From: Sporomusa sp.
GTDB lineage: Bacteria; Bacillota_C; Negativicutes; Sporomusales; Sporomusaceae
NCBI GenBank assembly: GCA_029256645.1
Contig: JAQSXM010000050.1
Location: forward strand, 1-12,877
Length of the DNA: 12,877 nt
Direction of reading: 5' to 3'
The notes under the pieces were generated by a model. The model had not been told where the DNA came from. It ran no database searches and worked only from the letters and a program-made list of their open reading frames with translations. Within the stretch, counting starts at the first letter, position 1. Each line of letters begins with the position of its first letter. Of the stretch, positions 1 to 7,125 are shown in pieces. The translations under genes and the position numbers were made by a program.

Positions 1-54
1 GAGAATCAGCGCTAAAAAAAGTCGTTTGCGGGGCCTATGTACTACATCAATCAT
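1..54 (-). CDS. Start of an unidentified gene downstream of fmt (partial, probable membrane protein)
   Basis: Only the first 18 codons lie in the window; the gene runs off the low-coordinate edge. An ATG at 54 is preceded by an AAGGTGG ribosome binding site that sits just after the fmt stop codon, with 12 bases between the genes, so it is the next gene of the priA-def-fmt operon. The readable N-terminus begins MIDVVHRPRKRLFL and then turns hydrophobic, which looks like a basic cytoplasmic flank before a membrane segment. In many clostridial and Negativicutes genomes a DUF116-family membrane protein follows fmt, so that is the most likely identity, but this rests on context and not on the 18 residues. 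Confidence 0.6.
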   Translation of the reverse strand, partial: MIDVVHRPRKRLFLALIL

Positions 55-66
55 ATTTGCCACCTT

Positions 67-1008
67 CTATTCAAATAGGTTGCCTACGGTCAGGCAATAG
101 CCGCAAACACAGTCACTTGCCTTCATTCGTCGTTTAGATTCAGGCTGTACCTCAAGTAGTTCTATGGTTCCCTTACCAGTCTCGACAACAAGCCCTTCTT
201 TGGTTATTTGCACAACGCGGCCTGGTTCTGTACAAGGCTGTGACTCATCATAAACATTAGTCTTCCAGATTTTCATTGATTTATTTTGAAAACTGCAGTA
301 CGCTACCGGCCAGGGATTGAGTCCGCGCACCAGATTGTGGAGGGCAACTGCCGGCTGGTGCCAGTCAATACGTTCGGTAGCCCGGTCAAGCATTCGGGCA
401 TAAGTAGCCTCAGCCTCGTTTTGCAGGTGACGTGGCGCATGGCCGGCTGCTATTTGTTTTAGGGTGTCTGCAAGTACAGCAGCGCCTAAATCTTTGAGTT
501 TATCGTGGAGGCTGCCAGTTGTGTCTGTGGGCAGGATTGGCAGTTCGGCTTTTAAAATCATGTCACCGGTGTCCATACCGACATCCATATACATAGTGGT
601 AATCCCAGTTATCGTCTCTCCGTTAATGATGGCCCAATGAATAGGCGCTGATCCTCGATATTGGGGTAATAATGAGGCGTGCACATTAATGCAGCCATAG
701 GCTGGAATATCTAAGATTCTCTTAGGGAGGAAATGACCAAAAGCGACAACAATAATTATATCAGGAGCGAGTGCGGTTATCTGGTTGTAGAAGTCATCTG
801 TCCTAATGCTCTCAGGCTGCAAAACCGGTAAATTATATGCCAGCGCTGTTTCTTTAACCGGTGAATTAGCAAGCTTCTGACCGCGGCCTTTCGGACGGTC
901 AGGCTGAGTGACAACAGCGGTTATATAATAACCTTCTTTAACCAGCATTTCTAAACACGGTACAGCAAAATCCGGTGTCCCCATAAATAATGCACGTAAT
1001 TTTCCCAT
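67..1008 (-). CDS. fmt: Methionyl-tRNA formyltransferase
   Basis: Transfers the formyl group of 10-formyltetrahydrofolate to the amino group of Met-tRNA(fMet), giving the initiator used in bacterial translation. The 313-residue length is normal. The N-terminal formyltransferase fold runs to about residue 200: it opens with LFMGTPDFAVP and carries the catalytic triad Asn108, His110 and Asp146, with the SLLP loop at 112-115 and a GMDTGDM motif around 144-150. The C-terminal tRNA-binding domain (about 205-313) contains LVRGLNPWP. The start is an ATG whose AGGGG ribosome binding site is made from the last codons and stop of def; the genes are 4 bases apart, so they are probably translationally coupled. 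The pairing with def is biologically coherent: one enzyme adds the formyl group and the other removes it. Confidence 0.97.
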   Translation of the reverse strand: MGKLRALFMGTPDFAVPCLEMLVKEGYYITAVVTQPDRPKGRGQKLANSPVKETALAYNLPVLQPESIRTDDFYNQITALAPDIIIVVAFGHFLPKRILDIPAYGCINVHASLLPQYRGSAPIHWAIINGETITGITTMYMDVGMDTGDMILKAELPILPTDTTGSLHDKLKDLGAAVLADTLKQIAAGHAPRHLQNEAEATYARMLDRATERIDWHQPAVALHNLVRGLNPWPVAYCSFQNKSMKIWKTNVYDESQPCTEPGRVVQITKEGLVVETGKGTIELLEVQPESKRRMKASDCVCGYCLTVGNLFE

Positions 1009-1012
1009 TCTA

Positions 1013-1465
1013 TTACCCCTTGCGCATGGTTTTGGCTAATTCAATAAATAAAATACCGTTAAGATGGTCTATTTCGTGCTGTAGAGCACGGGCCAAAAGA
1101 CCTGAGCCGTTAATCTGAATTTGCTTGCCGCTCCTGTTTAAGGCCTCTACGGTAACTGTAGCATATCTTTCAACCTCACCACACATACCGGGGACGCTTA
1201 AGCAACCCTCTATACCGGTTTCACAGCCTTCTTTGGCAACAATGACCGGGTTAATGAGCTCAATTAGGCCTTCACCAACGTCTATAACGACGATGCGTAA
1301 AGACACTCCGACCTGTGGCGCGGCTAACCCTACGCCATCAGCGTCATACATGGTTTCGGCCATATCATTAAGTAAGTGTCTAATTTTGCGGTCAATCCTG
1401 TCGACAGGCACTGCCAATTCTTTTAATATCTTGTCGCCTGCTTTTCTAATTTCCATTACCGACAA
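1013..1465 (-). CDS. def: Peptide deformylase
   Basis: Removes the N-formyl group from nascent proteins, using a metal (usually Fe2+) held by one Cys and two His. All three family motifs are intact in the 150-residue product: GVGLAAPQVG (44-53), EGCLSVPG (86-93, ligand Cys88) and QHEIDHLNG (129-137, ligands His130 and His134, catalytic Glu131). I chose a TTG start at 1465 because a GAGGAGG site lies 8 bases upstream. The in-frame ATG three codons later would be 17 bases from that site, and the protein beginning MSVMEIRKAGD matches the usual start of the family. An 81-base gap separates it from priA and contains a candidate extended -10 promoter, so def-fmt may have a supplementary promoter besides read-through from priA. 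The short length without an insertion fits the compact type of deformylase. Confidence 0.97.
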   Translation of the reverse strand: MSVMEIRKAGDKILKELAVPVDRIDRKIRHLLNDMAETMYDADGVGLAAPQVGVSLRIVVIDVGEGLIELINPVIVAKEGCETGIEGCLSVPGMCGEVERYATVTVEALNRSGKQIQINGSGLLARALQHEIDHLNGILFIELAKTMRKG

Positions 1466-1473
1466 TGTGTATA

Positions 1474-1480
1474 CCTCCTC
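1474..1480 (-). promoter_or_regulatory. Ribosome binding site fixing the TTG start of def
   Basis: GAGGAGG on the minus strand, 8 bases before the TTG at 1465. It favours the TTG over the internal ATG at 1456. Confidence 0.8.
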
Positions 1481-1503
1481 TTACCTATCAGACCATTAAA
1501 AAA

Positions 1504-1512
1504 ATTTTACCA
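1504..1512 (-). promoter_or_regulatory. Candidate extended -10 promoter for def-fmt
   Basis: In the priA-def gap the minus strand reads TATGGTAAAAT, a TGN extension followed by TAAAAT (5 of 6 to the -10 consensus). No good -35 is visible at 16-18 bases, which extended -10 promoters can tolerate. It would give a leader of about 30 bases before the def TTG. This is a pattern match only. Confidence 0.35.
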
Positions 1513-1546
1513 TAGTTTCTTTTGTCGGGAAAGTAGCTAGCTCAGA

Positions 1547-3970
1547 CTAAAGAACATTAACCGGGTCAATGTCGACTATGATGTCGCGGCGACAGGCTAT
1601 ACTTAAGATGGCTAGCTGGTTGGTTACTTTGGACAAAACCTGAGTTTTTATGAGGATATTAACACGAAAGACATCTTTTATTTTATTAACAGAAGCCGGA
1701 AATGGACCAATAATTGAAGTATCTGCCATAGCTAATGCCTGAGTAAGCTCTGCTGCCAATTGGTTAGCATTACGGTGAACAGTTACCTCGTCAGCGGCAT
1801 GAACAGTTATTTTCACTAAATTTGCGTAAGGTGGATAGTTTAACTGATGGCGGAAGGAAATTTCATTTTGATAAAATGTCAGATAATTATGGTCTGCGCC
1901 GGCGGTTATGGCATAGTGTTCCGGGTTATAGGTCTGCATGACTACCCGGCCGGTTTTGGTGCCACGCCCGGCCCGCCCAGCCGCCTGAGTCAGCAGGGAA
2001 AAGGTTTTTTCAGCTGCGCGGAAATCGGGTAAATTAAGGGCAGTATCTGCCGAGATAATGCCAACTGCCGTTACATTGGGGATGTCATGCCCTTTGGCTA
2101 CCATCTGGGTGCCGAGGAGAATATCATACGTTCCGGCGGCGAAGGCAGACAGTATCTTGTCATGAGCCATTTTGCCACCAGTAGTGTCTTGATCCATACG
2201 CACAATTCTGGCTGCCGGGAATGAGGCGGCCAGCGCCTCTTCTACCTTTTGCGTACCGGCGCCAAAATAGCGAATATAGCGACTGCTGCATTCCGGGCAG
2301 GTATCGGGTACGGTGTGCCGTTCTTGGCAATAATGGCAGCGCAAAACGTTAGCCGGGGCATGATAAACCAGCGAGATGTCACAGTGGCGGCATTTGAGAA
2401 CATGGCCGCATTCACGACACAGGACAAATGTAGAATAGCCGCGACGGTTAAGCAGGATGATGGCCTGTTCGCTCTTTGCTAACGTTTCAGTCAGCATATC
2501 CTGCAGGGCCTGAGAGATGACGCTGCGGCGGCCTTGTGCCAGTTCCTGACGCATATCCACAACTGTAACCGCCGGCATCGGTGTATTGTCCACCCGCTTA
2601 TTCATAGGAATTAGTGTATATTCCCCTTGGAGTGCCTTGTAATAGGTCTCAACGGCAGGTGTAGCACTGCCAAGCACAACAACAGCTCCGGCCAGTCTCG
2701 CTCTGGCTAACGCCACCTCCCGGGCATGGTAGCGGGGTGTTTCTTCCTGTTTATAAGTAAATTCGTGTTCTTCATCTATGATTATTAGACCTAGATGGCT
2801 CACTGGGGCAAATAATGCCGAACGGGCGCCAATGACAATTCCAGCGTGGCCTGCCTGCAGACGGCGCCACGCATCATGCCGTTCACCTACAGCCAGTTTG
2901 CTGTGCATGACAACAACGTCTTCGCCGAATGCAGCTTTGAAACGGGCGACAATTTGGCTTGTCAGCGCGATCTCCGGTACTAAGACTATCGCTTGGCGTT
3001 TAAGCCGCCTTGCCTCGGCGACTGCCTTGATATAGACCAATGTCTTACCACTGCCGGTAACACCATGGATTAAGAATGAGCTGTGAAGTCCGGTGTTTAT
3101 TGCCGGTACAATTAAACTTAATGCATGAGACTGCTCCGGTGTCAGGTTGACTTCAGGCGATCTCAGGCATCCTCCGGCGTAGCTGTTCCGGAATAATGGT
3201 ACACGGCGGGTAGTGATGAGACCCTGTTCTGCCAATTTTTTTACAGTATCCTGGGTAATACTGAGGTCGCGTAATTGAGTGGCGCTGAGCTCATCCTTCG
3301 TATGTAACAGCGCGCTGAGCAACCGGCGTTGTGCTCCCTTGGTTTTGGGGAGGTTTTGCTCAATTTGCGCGGCTGCTTCCCTGCTTACAGCTAAATTAAT
3401 CAGTGTTGTTTCGTTGGCCTTACCACGTTTGCTTACCGTGTCGGCATTGACAATTAGTTTATGCTGTAAAAAGAATTTTATCATGGCGTCCGGGTTAATT
3501 GCCAGTTTAGCAAAGTCAGTTAGTGTGATAGGGCCATGTTCATATATGTAGGTAAGCGCAGTACGATACTCTTCCGGTTTATTGCTTAGTAAAGCGGCGG
3601 TCTGCTCAACATCAACGCCGTCAGGAGCTTGATAGGCCTTTTGTGTTTTGATACCGGACTGACCGGGAATAAATAGCCGCATGGCTTCACCCAATGAACA
3701 CAGGTAATATTCACTTAGCCATTTGGCTGTTTCCAGCATATTGCTGTCAAACCAGGGATAATCATCTAAAACATCCAGGATGGGTTTTAAGCCTTCAGTG
3801 TTTTCAAGTGCCAAGCCAATGATAAAGCCTTCAACCTTACGGTTGCTAAAAGGAACAAGAACCCGTGAGCCCACTCCAATACCGGGTAAGTGGGCGGGAA
3901 TAATATAAGAGAACGGCTTATCAAGGCTACGGGTCGGAATATTGACAATAACCTGGGCAGTATTTGACAT
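1547..3970 (-). CDS. priA: Primosomal protein N' (replication restart helicase PriA)
   Basis: A 3'-to-5' superfamily 2 DNA helicase that recognises stalled forks and D-loops and reloads the replicative helicase. The 807 residues have the full PriA layout. An N-terminal DNA-binding region (about 1-105) and a winged-helix region come first. The helicase core has Walker A GVTGSGKT (303-310), DEEH box (399-402), GSAT motif III (434-437), TQMVAKGHD (621-629) and QAAGRAGRG motif VI (662-670). Inserted in the core are two zinc sites built from eight cysteines (518, 521, 527, 530, 545, 548, 558, 561), all present. The ATG start has only a weak GGTG site at good spacing, and lies 21 bases after an inverted repeat and downstream of a probable promoter. 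Neighbours def and fmt follow it as in B. subtilis. Nothing indicates loss of function. Confidence 0.97.
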   Translation of the reverse strand: MSNTAQVIVNIPTRSLDKPFSYIIPAHLPGIGVGSRVLVPFSNRKVEGFIIGLALENTEGLKPILDVLDDYPWFDSNMLETAKWLSEYYLCSLGEAMRLFIPGQSGIKTQKAYQAPDGVDVEQTAALLSNKPEEYRTALTYIYEHGPITLTDFAKLAINPDAMIKFFLQHKLIVNADTVSKRGKANETTLINLAVSREAAAQIEQNLPKTKGAQRRLLSALLHTKDELSATQLRDLSITQDTVKKLAEQGLITTRRVPLFRNSYAGGCLRSPEVNLTPEQSHALSLIVPAINTGLHSSFLIHGVTGSGKTLVYIKAVAEARRLKRQAIVLVPEIALTSQIVARFKAAFGEDVVVMHSKLAVGERHDAWRRLQAGHAGIVIGARSALFAPVSHLGLIIIDEEHEFTYKQEETPRYHAREVALARARLAGAVVVLGSATPAVETYYKALQGEYTLIPMNKRVDNTPMPAVTVVDMRQELAQGRRSVISQALQDMLTETLAKSEQAIILLNRRGYSTFVLCRECGHVLKCRHCDISLVYHAPANVLRCHYCQERHTVPDTCPECSSRYIRYFGAGTQKVEEALAASFPAARIVRMDQDTTGGKMAHDKILSAFAAGTYDILLGTQMVAKGHDIPNVTAVGIISADTALNLPDFRAAEKTFSLLTQAAGRAGRGTKTGRVVMQTYNPEHYAITAGADHNYLTFYQNEISFRHQLNYPPYANLVKITVHAADEVTVHRNANQLAAELTQALAMADTSIIGPFPASVNKIKDVFRVNILIKTQVLSKVTNQLAILSIACRRDIIVDIDPVNVL

Positions 3971-3991
3971 GTTTTCACCACTTATTCGAAT

Positions 3992-4022
3992 AAAGAGAAG
4001 GGGACTGTGCAGTCCCCTCTTT
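3992..4022 (-). terminator. Strong inverted repeat in the priA leader (terminator or 5' hairpin)
   Basis: Seven perfect pairs, GGGGACT against AGTCCCC, close a GTGC loop at 4000-4017. Five further pairs (AAAGA with TCTTT, 3992-3996 and 4018-4022) extend the stem across a 3-base bulge. On the minus strand it is followed by TTCTCTTTATT, a poor U-tract, so it could be an inefficient terminator for the metK-side transcript. It also lies just downstream of the candidate priA promoter, so it would sit at the very 5' end of a priA mRNA or act as an operator. Its existence is certain; its function is not. Confidence 0.55.
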
Positions 4023-4023
4023 A

Positions 4024-4056
4024 ATTATAGTTATATATTCGCTTTTTAATTGTCAA
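4024..4056 (-). promoter_or_regulatory. Probable priA promoter
   Basis: The minus strand carries a perfect -35 TTGACA (4051-4056). Two possible -10 boxes follow in an A/T-rich stretch: TATAAC at 4030-4035 with a 15-base spacer, and a perfect TATAAT at 4024-4029 with a 21-base spacer. Neither spacing is the ideal 17, so the exact -10 is unsettled, but the density of matches just upstream of priA is convincing. Transcription would begin at or just before the inverted repeat at 3992-4022. Confidence 0.55.
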
Positions 4057-4063
4057 ATACCTG

Positions 4064-4180
4064 CTACCGGTTTTCAGGGTAATGAGCGGCCATTTCCCAT
4101 TCAAGCCCGGTGTCCATCGGCAAACGCTTAAAAAAACGTTTGGTACGGTGCCTTCGCAGCGGCGAAAAATGGAGCTTCAT
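4064..4180 (-). CDS. Small basic protein, 38 residues, unknown function
   Basis: An open frame between the HMA-like gene and priA. It begins with ATG (4178-4180) and ends with TAG (4064-4066). A GGA-type ribosome binding site overlaps the stop codon of the upstream gene (TAGGAAG), about 10 bases before the ATG, so translation may be coupled. The product begins MKLHFSPLRRHRTKRFF: the first 20 residues are rich in Arg, Lys and His, while the second half is acidic and aromatic (Asp23, Glu27, Trp28, Glu29, Tyr34, Glu36). There is no membrane segment and no cysteine. I do not recognise a family. It stops 7 bases before the -35 box of the probable priA promoter, so it fills the gap exactly. A chance ORF of this size is possible; comparison with relatives would decide. 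Confidence 0.5.
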   Translation of the reverse strand: MKLHFSPLRRHRTKRFFKRLPMDTGLEWEMAAHYPENR

Positions 4181-4192
4181 TAAGCGCACTTC

Positions 4193-4420
4193 CTAGCCCT
4201 GGATGGAGTAGCCAAGTGATTGTAAGGTTTCTTCAATATATCCGCTAGAGGTAATTGATTCGTCATGGTTGACCGCCACTTGATGGGAAGTTAAGTCCAC
4301 CTTGACTGAGGAAACACCGTGAAGATGGGACAATGTATGCTCAATACGATCCCGGCAGTGGTCGCCTTTGAGGCCCCCAACACGGTAAATGGATTGTTTG
4401 GTATTTTTCTGTGTAGCCAA
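4193..4420 (-). CDS. Heavy-metal-associated (HMA)-like domain protein with a degenerate metal site
   Basis: A 75-residue protein with the ferredoxin-like beta-alpha-beta-beta-alpha-beta pattern of HMA/copper-chaperone domains: YRVGGLKGDHCRDRIEHTL, then HGVSSVKVDLTSHQVAV, then a helix and a terminal LQSLGYSI. In typical members the first loop is GMxCxxC. Here the first cysteine is glycine (G-L-K-G-D-H-C), leaving a single Cys, so ordinary two-thiolate Cu(I) or Zn binding is doubtful. The TTG start at 4420 is chosen because a perfect AAGGGAGG lies 7 bases upstream and the protein then starts right at the domain; a longer frame to an ATG at 4474 has no comparable site. It lies 72 bases after metK with no terminator between, so it is probably expressed from the same SAM-controlled transcript. 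Partner and substrate are unknown. Confidence 0.85.
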   Translation of the reverse strand: MATQKNTKQSIYRVGGLKGDHCRDRIEHTLSHLHGVSSVKVDLTSHQVAVNHDESITSSGYIEETLQSLGYSIQG

Positions 4421-4427
4421 CGGAATA

Positions 4428-4435
4428 CCTCCCTT
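4428..4435 (-). promoter_or_regulatory. Ribosome binding site fixing the TTG start of the HMA-like gene
   Basis: AAGGGAGG on the minus strand, 7 bases before the TTG at 4420. This near-perfect anti-16S match overrules the upstream ATGs at 4474 and 4459. Confidence 0.8.
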
Positions 4436-4492
4436 TTTACTGAAGTGAATGTCCAGCATTGTTAGTATTACCATTGGTTAATAATTAATTAG

Positions 4493-5683
4493 TTATATAT
4501 TAGCTTCTTTACGCAGAACCTCAGCTTTGTCGGTTTGTTCCCAGGGCAGGTTAACATCAGTGCGGCCAAAATGACCATAGGCGGCAGTCTGACGATAGAT
4601 AGGACGCCTGAGATCAAGGGATTTAATAATACCCGCCGGCCTTAAATCAAAGTGTTTATTAATGAGTTCGACAATTTTCTGCTCAGCAATCTTAGCTGTA
4701 CCAAAAGTTTCCACCATTACAGAAACCGGACGGGCAATACCAATGGCATAAGCCAACTGAATTTCGCATTTGTCCGCTAAGCCTGCGGCAACAACATTTT
4801 TGGCTACGTAGCGGGCAGCGTAAGCAGCCGAACGGTCAACCTTTGTTGGGTCTTTGCCCGAGAAAGCGCCGCCACCATGCCGGGCCATACCACCATATGT
4901 ATCTACAATGATTTTACGGCCTGTTAAACCGGCATCACCTTGCGGACCACCGACTACAAAGCGGCCGGTAGGATTGATGTAATATTTTGTTTTGGCATCT
5001 AAGAGCTGCTCAGGAACGATGGGGATGACAACTTTAGCAATAAGGTCTTTCTCAATTGTTTCACGGTCTACTTCAGGGCTATGCTGAGTAGAAACAACGA
5101 TAGTGTCTATACGCACTGGTTTGCCATCCTCGTACTCAACAGTGACCTGGGTTTTGCCATCAGGACGAAGGTAACCGAGTTCACCGTTTTTACGGACTTC
5201 AGACAACCGGCGGGCCAGTTTATGGGCTAAAGCGATGGGTAACGGCATATATTCGGGGGTTTCGTTGGTGGCATAACCAAACATCATGCCCTGATCACCA
5301 GCACCAATTGCTTCAATAGTATCCATGTCGCCCTGTTTGGCTTCTAAGGCCTTGTCTACCCCCATAGCAATATCCGGTGATTGCTCATCAATTGAGGTCA
5401 ACACACCACAGGTTTCGCCATCAAAACCATATTTGGCGCGAGTATAGCCGATATCCTTGATGGTTTCCCGGACAATTTTGGGAATATCCACATAGCAAGT
5501 AGTAGTAATTTCTCCCACTACATGCACAATACCGGTAGTTACCAGTGTTTCGCAGGCTACCCGGGCCGACGGGTCATGAGCCAGAATAGCGTCAAGAACA
5601 CTGTCAGAAATTTGGTCGGCGATCTTATCAGGATGGCCTTCAGTTACAGATTCAGATGTAAAGAGCACACGTTTTTTTTCCAA
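4493..5683 (-). CDS. metK: S-adenosylmethionine synthetase (methionine adenosyltransferase)
   Basis: Makes S-adenosylmethionine from methionine and ATP, releasing phosphate and pyrophosphate; acts as a cytoplasmic tetramer. The 396 residues match the usual length. Recognisable motifs include the N-terminal [17 protein letters not shown] with the active-site His17 and Asp19, the ATP-binding [15 protein letters not shown] (127-141), and [19 protein letters not shown] (270-288) carrying the conserved catalytic lysines. The start is TTG at 5683, with TAGGAGGG about 9 bases upstream; no in-frame ATG lies near. A SAM-I riboswitch with its terminator occupies the leader, so high SAM should shut off transcription. 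This gene is a separate cassette between coaBC and priA, which are direct neighbours in B. subtilis, and it probably shares its transcript with the HMA-like gene downstream. Confidence 0.98.
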   Translation of the reverse strand: MEKKRVLFTSESVTEGHPDKIADQISDSVLDAILAHDPSARVACETLVTTGIVHVVGEITTTCYVDIPKIVRETIKDIGYTRAKYGFDGETCGVLTSIDEQSPDIAMGVDKALEAKQGDMDTIEAIGAGDQGMMFGYATNETPEYMPLPIALAHKLARRLSEVRKNGELGYLRPDGKTQVTVEYEDGKPVRIDTIVVSTQHSPEVDRETIEKDLIAKVVIPIVPEQLLDAKTKYYINPTGRFVVGGPQGDAGLTGRKIIVDTYGGMARHGGGAFSGKDPTKVDRSAAYAARYVAKNVVAAGLADKCEIQLAYAIGIARPVSVMVETFGTAKIAEQKIVELINKHFDLRPAGIIKSLDLRRPIYRQTAAYGHFGRTDVNLPWEQTDKAEVLRKEANI

Positions 5684-5710
5684 AATAACAATCCCTCCTA
5701 GTTTGATCTA

Positions 5711-5736
5711 AAAAAGAAAAACCCCCGCAAGGGAGG
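5711..5736 (-). terminator. Riboswitch-controlled intrinsic terminator before metK
   Basis: On the minus strand CTCCC (5731-5735) pairs with GGGGG (5722-5726) around a TTGC loop, followed directly by TTTTTCTTTTT (5711-5721). The stem is short (four GC pairs and one GU) but the U-tract is long. The CTCCC strand can alternatively pair with GGGAG at 5749-5753 in an antiterminator, which makes this the expression platform of the S-box. It would also catch read-through coming from coaBC, which has no other terminator. Confidence 0.8.
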
Positions 5737-5745
5737 CGTGATTTT

Positions 5746-5864
5746 TCACTCCCATCTTACGGTCTTGCCGCCGGAATTGGCACCGTTTTCAGCAGATAAT
5801 ACTACTAAATGGTTGCCGCGGTTTCATCGGGCCAGTCCCTCCACCAACTCTTGATGAGTATAAG
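5746..5864 (-). ncRNA. SAM-I (S-box) riboswitch aptamer in the metK leader
   Basis: The minus strand shows the S-box consensus in order: CTTATACTCATCAAGAG opening P1, GGTGGAGGGACTGGCCCGAT with the kink-turn element, GAAACCGCGGCAACC, a variable P3 arm, GGTGCCAATTCC, and GTAAGATGGGAGT closing P1 (ACTCATC with GATGGGAGT, with a small bulge). SAM binding should stabilise P1, holding the GATGGGAGT strand. Without SAM the GGGAGTGA part of that strand (5746-5753) can fold with TCACGCCTCCC (5731-5741) and sequester the terminator's 5' arm, allowing metK transcription. This is a transcription-attenuation OFF switch. Feedback on metK is the classical role of this class. Confidence 0.96.
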
Positions 5865-5888
5865 ATATTCAATTTTCACATCAGAAAA

Positions 5889-5917
5889 ATTTTAATCTAA
5901 TTTTGAAAAAAAATCAA
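5889..5917 (-). promoter_or_regulatory. Probable metK promoter overlapping the coaBC stop
   Basis: TTGATT (5912-5917) and TAAAAT (5889-5894) are separated by exactly 17 bases on the minus strand. The -35 overlaps the TGA stop of coaBC. The predicted start, near 5882, precedes the riboswitch P1 helix by about 18 bases, which is the right geometry for an S-box leader. Confidence 0.6.
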
Positions 5918-7116
5918 GTAGAATTTGTCAGCATTGCACATATTTTGTCTATAATAATCTCTGCCACCTGATATTTACTTTGCTGAGGCAATTCTTCCAC
6001 CATACCGTCTTTGTGGATAACCTTGACAATATTAGTGTCAAGGTTAAAGCCGGCGCCAGGTAATGTGACATCATTAGCAACGATCATATCAAGATTTTTG
6101 TTAAGCAATTTTTCGTGGGCGTGTGCAATAAGATCTTCTGTTTCAGCTGCAAAGCCAATCAATAGCTGCTGCTTTTTTCGTTGGCCTAACTCGCGCAGGA
6201 TATCCGGGTTTTTAATGAGATTCAGGGTTAGAGTGTCGCCGGTTTTCTTTATCTTTTGCTCAGCCGCCAATTCGGGGCGATAGTCGGCAACGGCGGCCGC
6301 TTTAATTACAACATCAACAGTGTCAAACTCAGCTAAAACCGCATCGTGCATTTCTGCGGCTGTTTCTACCCGTTTTATGGTAACGCCAGGTGGCGAGGGT
6401 AACGCTGAAGGGCCGGAAATTAGAATAACCTCGGCACCGCGGGCAACTGCAGCCTGGGCCAGTGCATAGCCCATTTTGCCGCTGGAACGGTTGCCGAGAT
6501 ATCTGACAGGGTCGATGGGTTCCCGCGTGCCAGCGGCAGTAACCAGCAGGCGTTTGCCGGTCAGTTCATGTCTGGTATGTAAGAGCGAAATTAAGTTTTC
6601 AACAATTACTGCTGGTTCTGGTAAGCGGCCAGGACCTTCGATCCCACAAGCTAACATGCCGGTGGCAGGTTCAATAATATGATACCCCAAGCCCTTCAAT
6701 TTTGCTAAGTTTTGTTGAGTAATCGGGTTAAGAAACATATTCGTATTCATGGCTGGTGCCAGCACAACGGGTGCTGTAGTAGCCATTACTGTAGTGGTGA
6801 GCATGTCGTCTGCAATACCGCCTGCTATTTTGCCAATGATATTGGCTGTTGCCGGTACAATAATAAATAAATCTGCGCGAGAAGCCAGTGCGATATGTTG
6901 AACATTCCATGTTTTAGGTTCTTCCCACATGTCGGTAATTACCGGATTACCGCTTATCTCACGGAAGGTAAGCGGCGTGACAAATGCAGTGGCGGATTTG
7001 GTCATAATGACATAAACATTATGACCGGCTTTTTTTAAACGACTAACAACGTCTACGGCTTTATAGGCTGCAATACCGCCGGAAACTCCCATGACAATAG
7101 TATGACCTGCGGACAT
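5914..7116 (-). CDS. coaBC: Bifunctional phosphopantothenoylcysteine decarboxylase / phosphopantothenate-cysteine ligase
   Basis: Catalyses two successive steps of coenzyme A synthesis: nucleotide-dependent joining of cysteine to 4'-phosphopantothenate (CoaB) and FMN-dependent decarboxylation to 4'-phosphopantetheine (CoaC). In 400 residues the CoaC flavoprotein half comes first (about 1-185): GVSGGIAAYK (10-19), catalytic His74 in NVQHIALA, PAMN (121-124) and the active-site Cys157 in GMLACGIEGPG. The CoaB half follows: VTAAGTREPIDPVRYLGNRS (192 on), AAAVADYRP (273 on), a Lys289 region and NPDIL (303-307). The ATG has an AGGAGGAG site overlapping the rpoZ stop, with 9 bases between genes, so it is tightly coupled to rpoZ. 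No terminator follows except the S-box terminator, which probably ends the yicC-to-coaBC transcript. Confidence 0.97.
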   Translation of the reverse strand: MSAGHTIVMGVSGGIAAYKAVDVVSRLKKAGHNVYVIMTKSATAFVTPLTFREISGNPVITDMWEEPKTWNVQHIALASRADLFIIVPATANIIGKIAGGIADDMLTTTVMATTAPVVLAPAMNTNMFLNPITQQNLAKLKGLGYHIIEPATGMLACGIEGPGRLPEPAVIVENLISLLHTRHELTGKRLLVTAAGTREPIDPVRYLGNRSSGKMGYALAQAAVARGAEVILISGPSALPSPPGVTIKRVETAAEMHDAVLAEFDTVDVVIKAAAVADYRPELAAEQKIKKTGDTLTLNLIKNPDILRELGQRKKQQLLIGFAAETEDLIAHAHEKLLNKNLDMIVANDVTLPGAGFNLDTNIVKVIHKDGMVEELPQQSKYQVAEIIIDKICAMLTNST

Positions 7117-7125
7117 TGTCTCCTC

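Noticed and set aside
1125..1499. 124-residue plus-strand frame opposite def
   Set aside because: It lies entirely antisense to an intact, motif-complete deformylase and has low-complexity Ser/Thr/Pro composition typical of a shadow frame.
4108..4145. CAAACG/CGTTTG inverted repeat with an A-run loop inside the small ORF
   Set aside because: Six-base arms around a 10-base loop are weak, and the T-run is in the loop rather than after the stem, so it is not a terminator.
4421..4474. N-terminal extension of the HMA-like protein to an ATG
   Set aside because: The extension encodes the ribosome binding site of the TTG start and is not part of the HMA fold.
5902..5917. TTGA-T8-TCAA at the end of coaBC as a terminator
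   Set aside because: Only four A/T-rich pairs and no U-tract after the stem; it fits better as part of the metK promoter.
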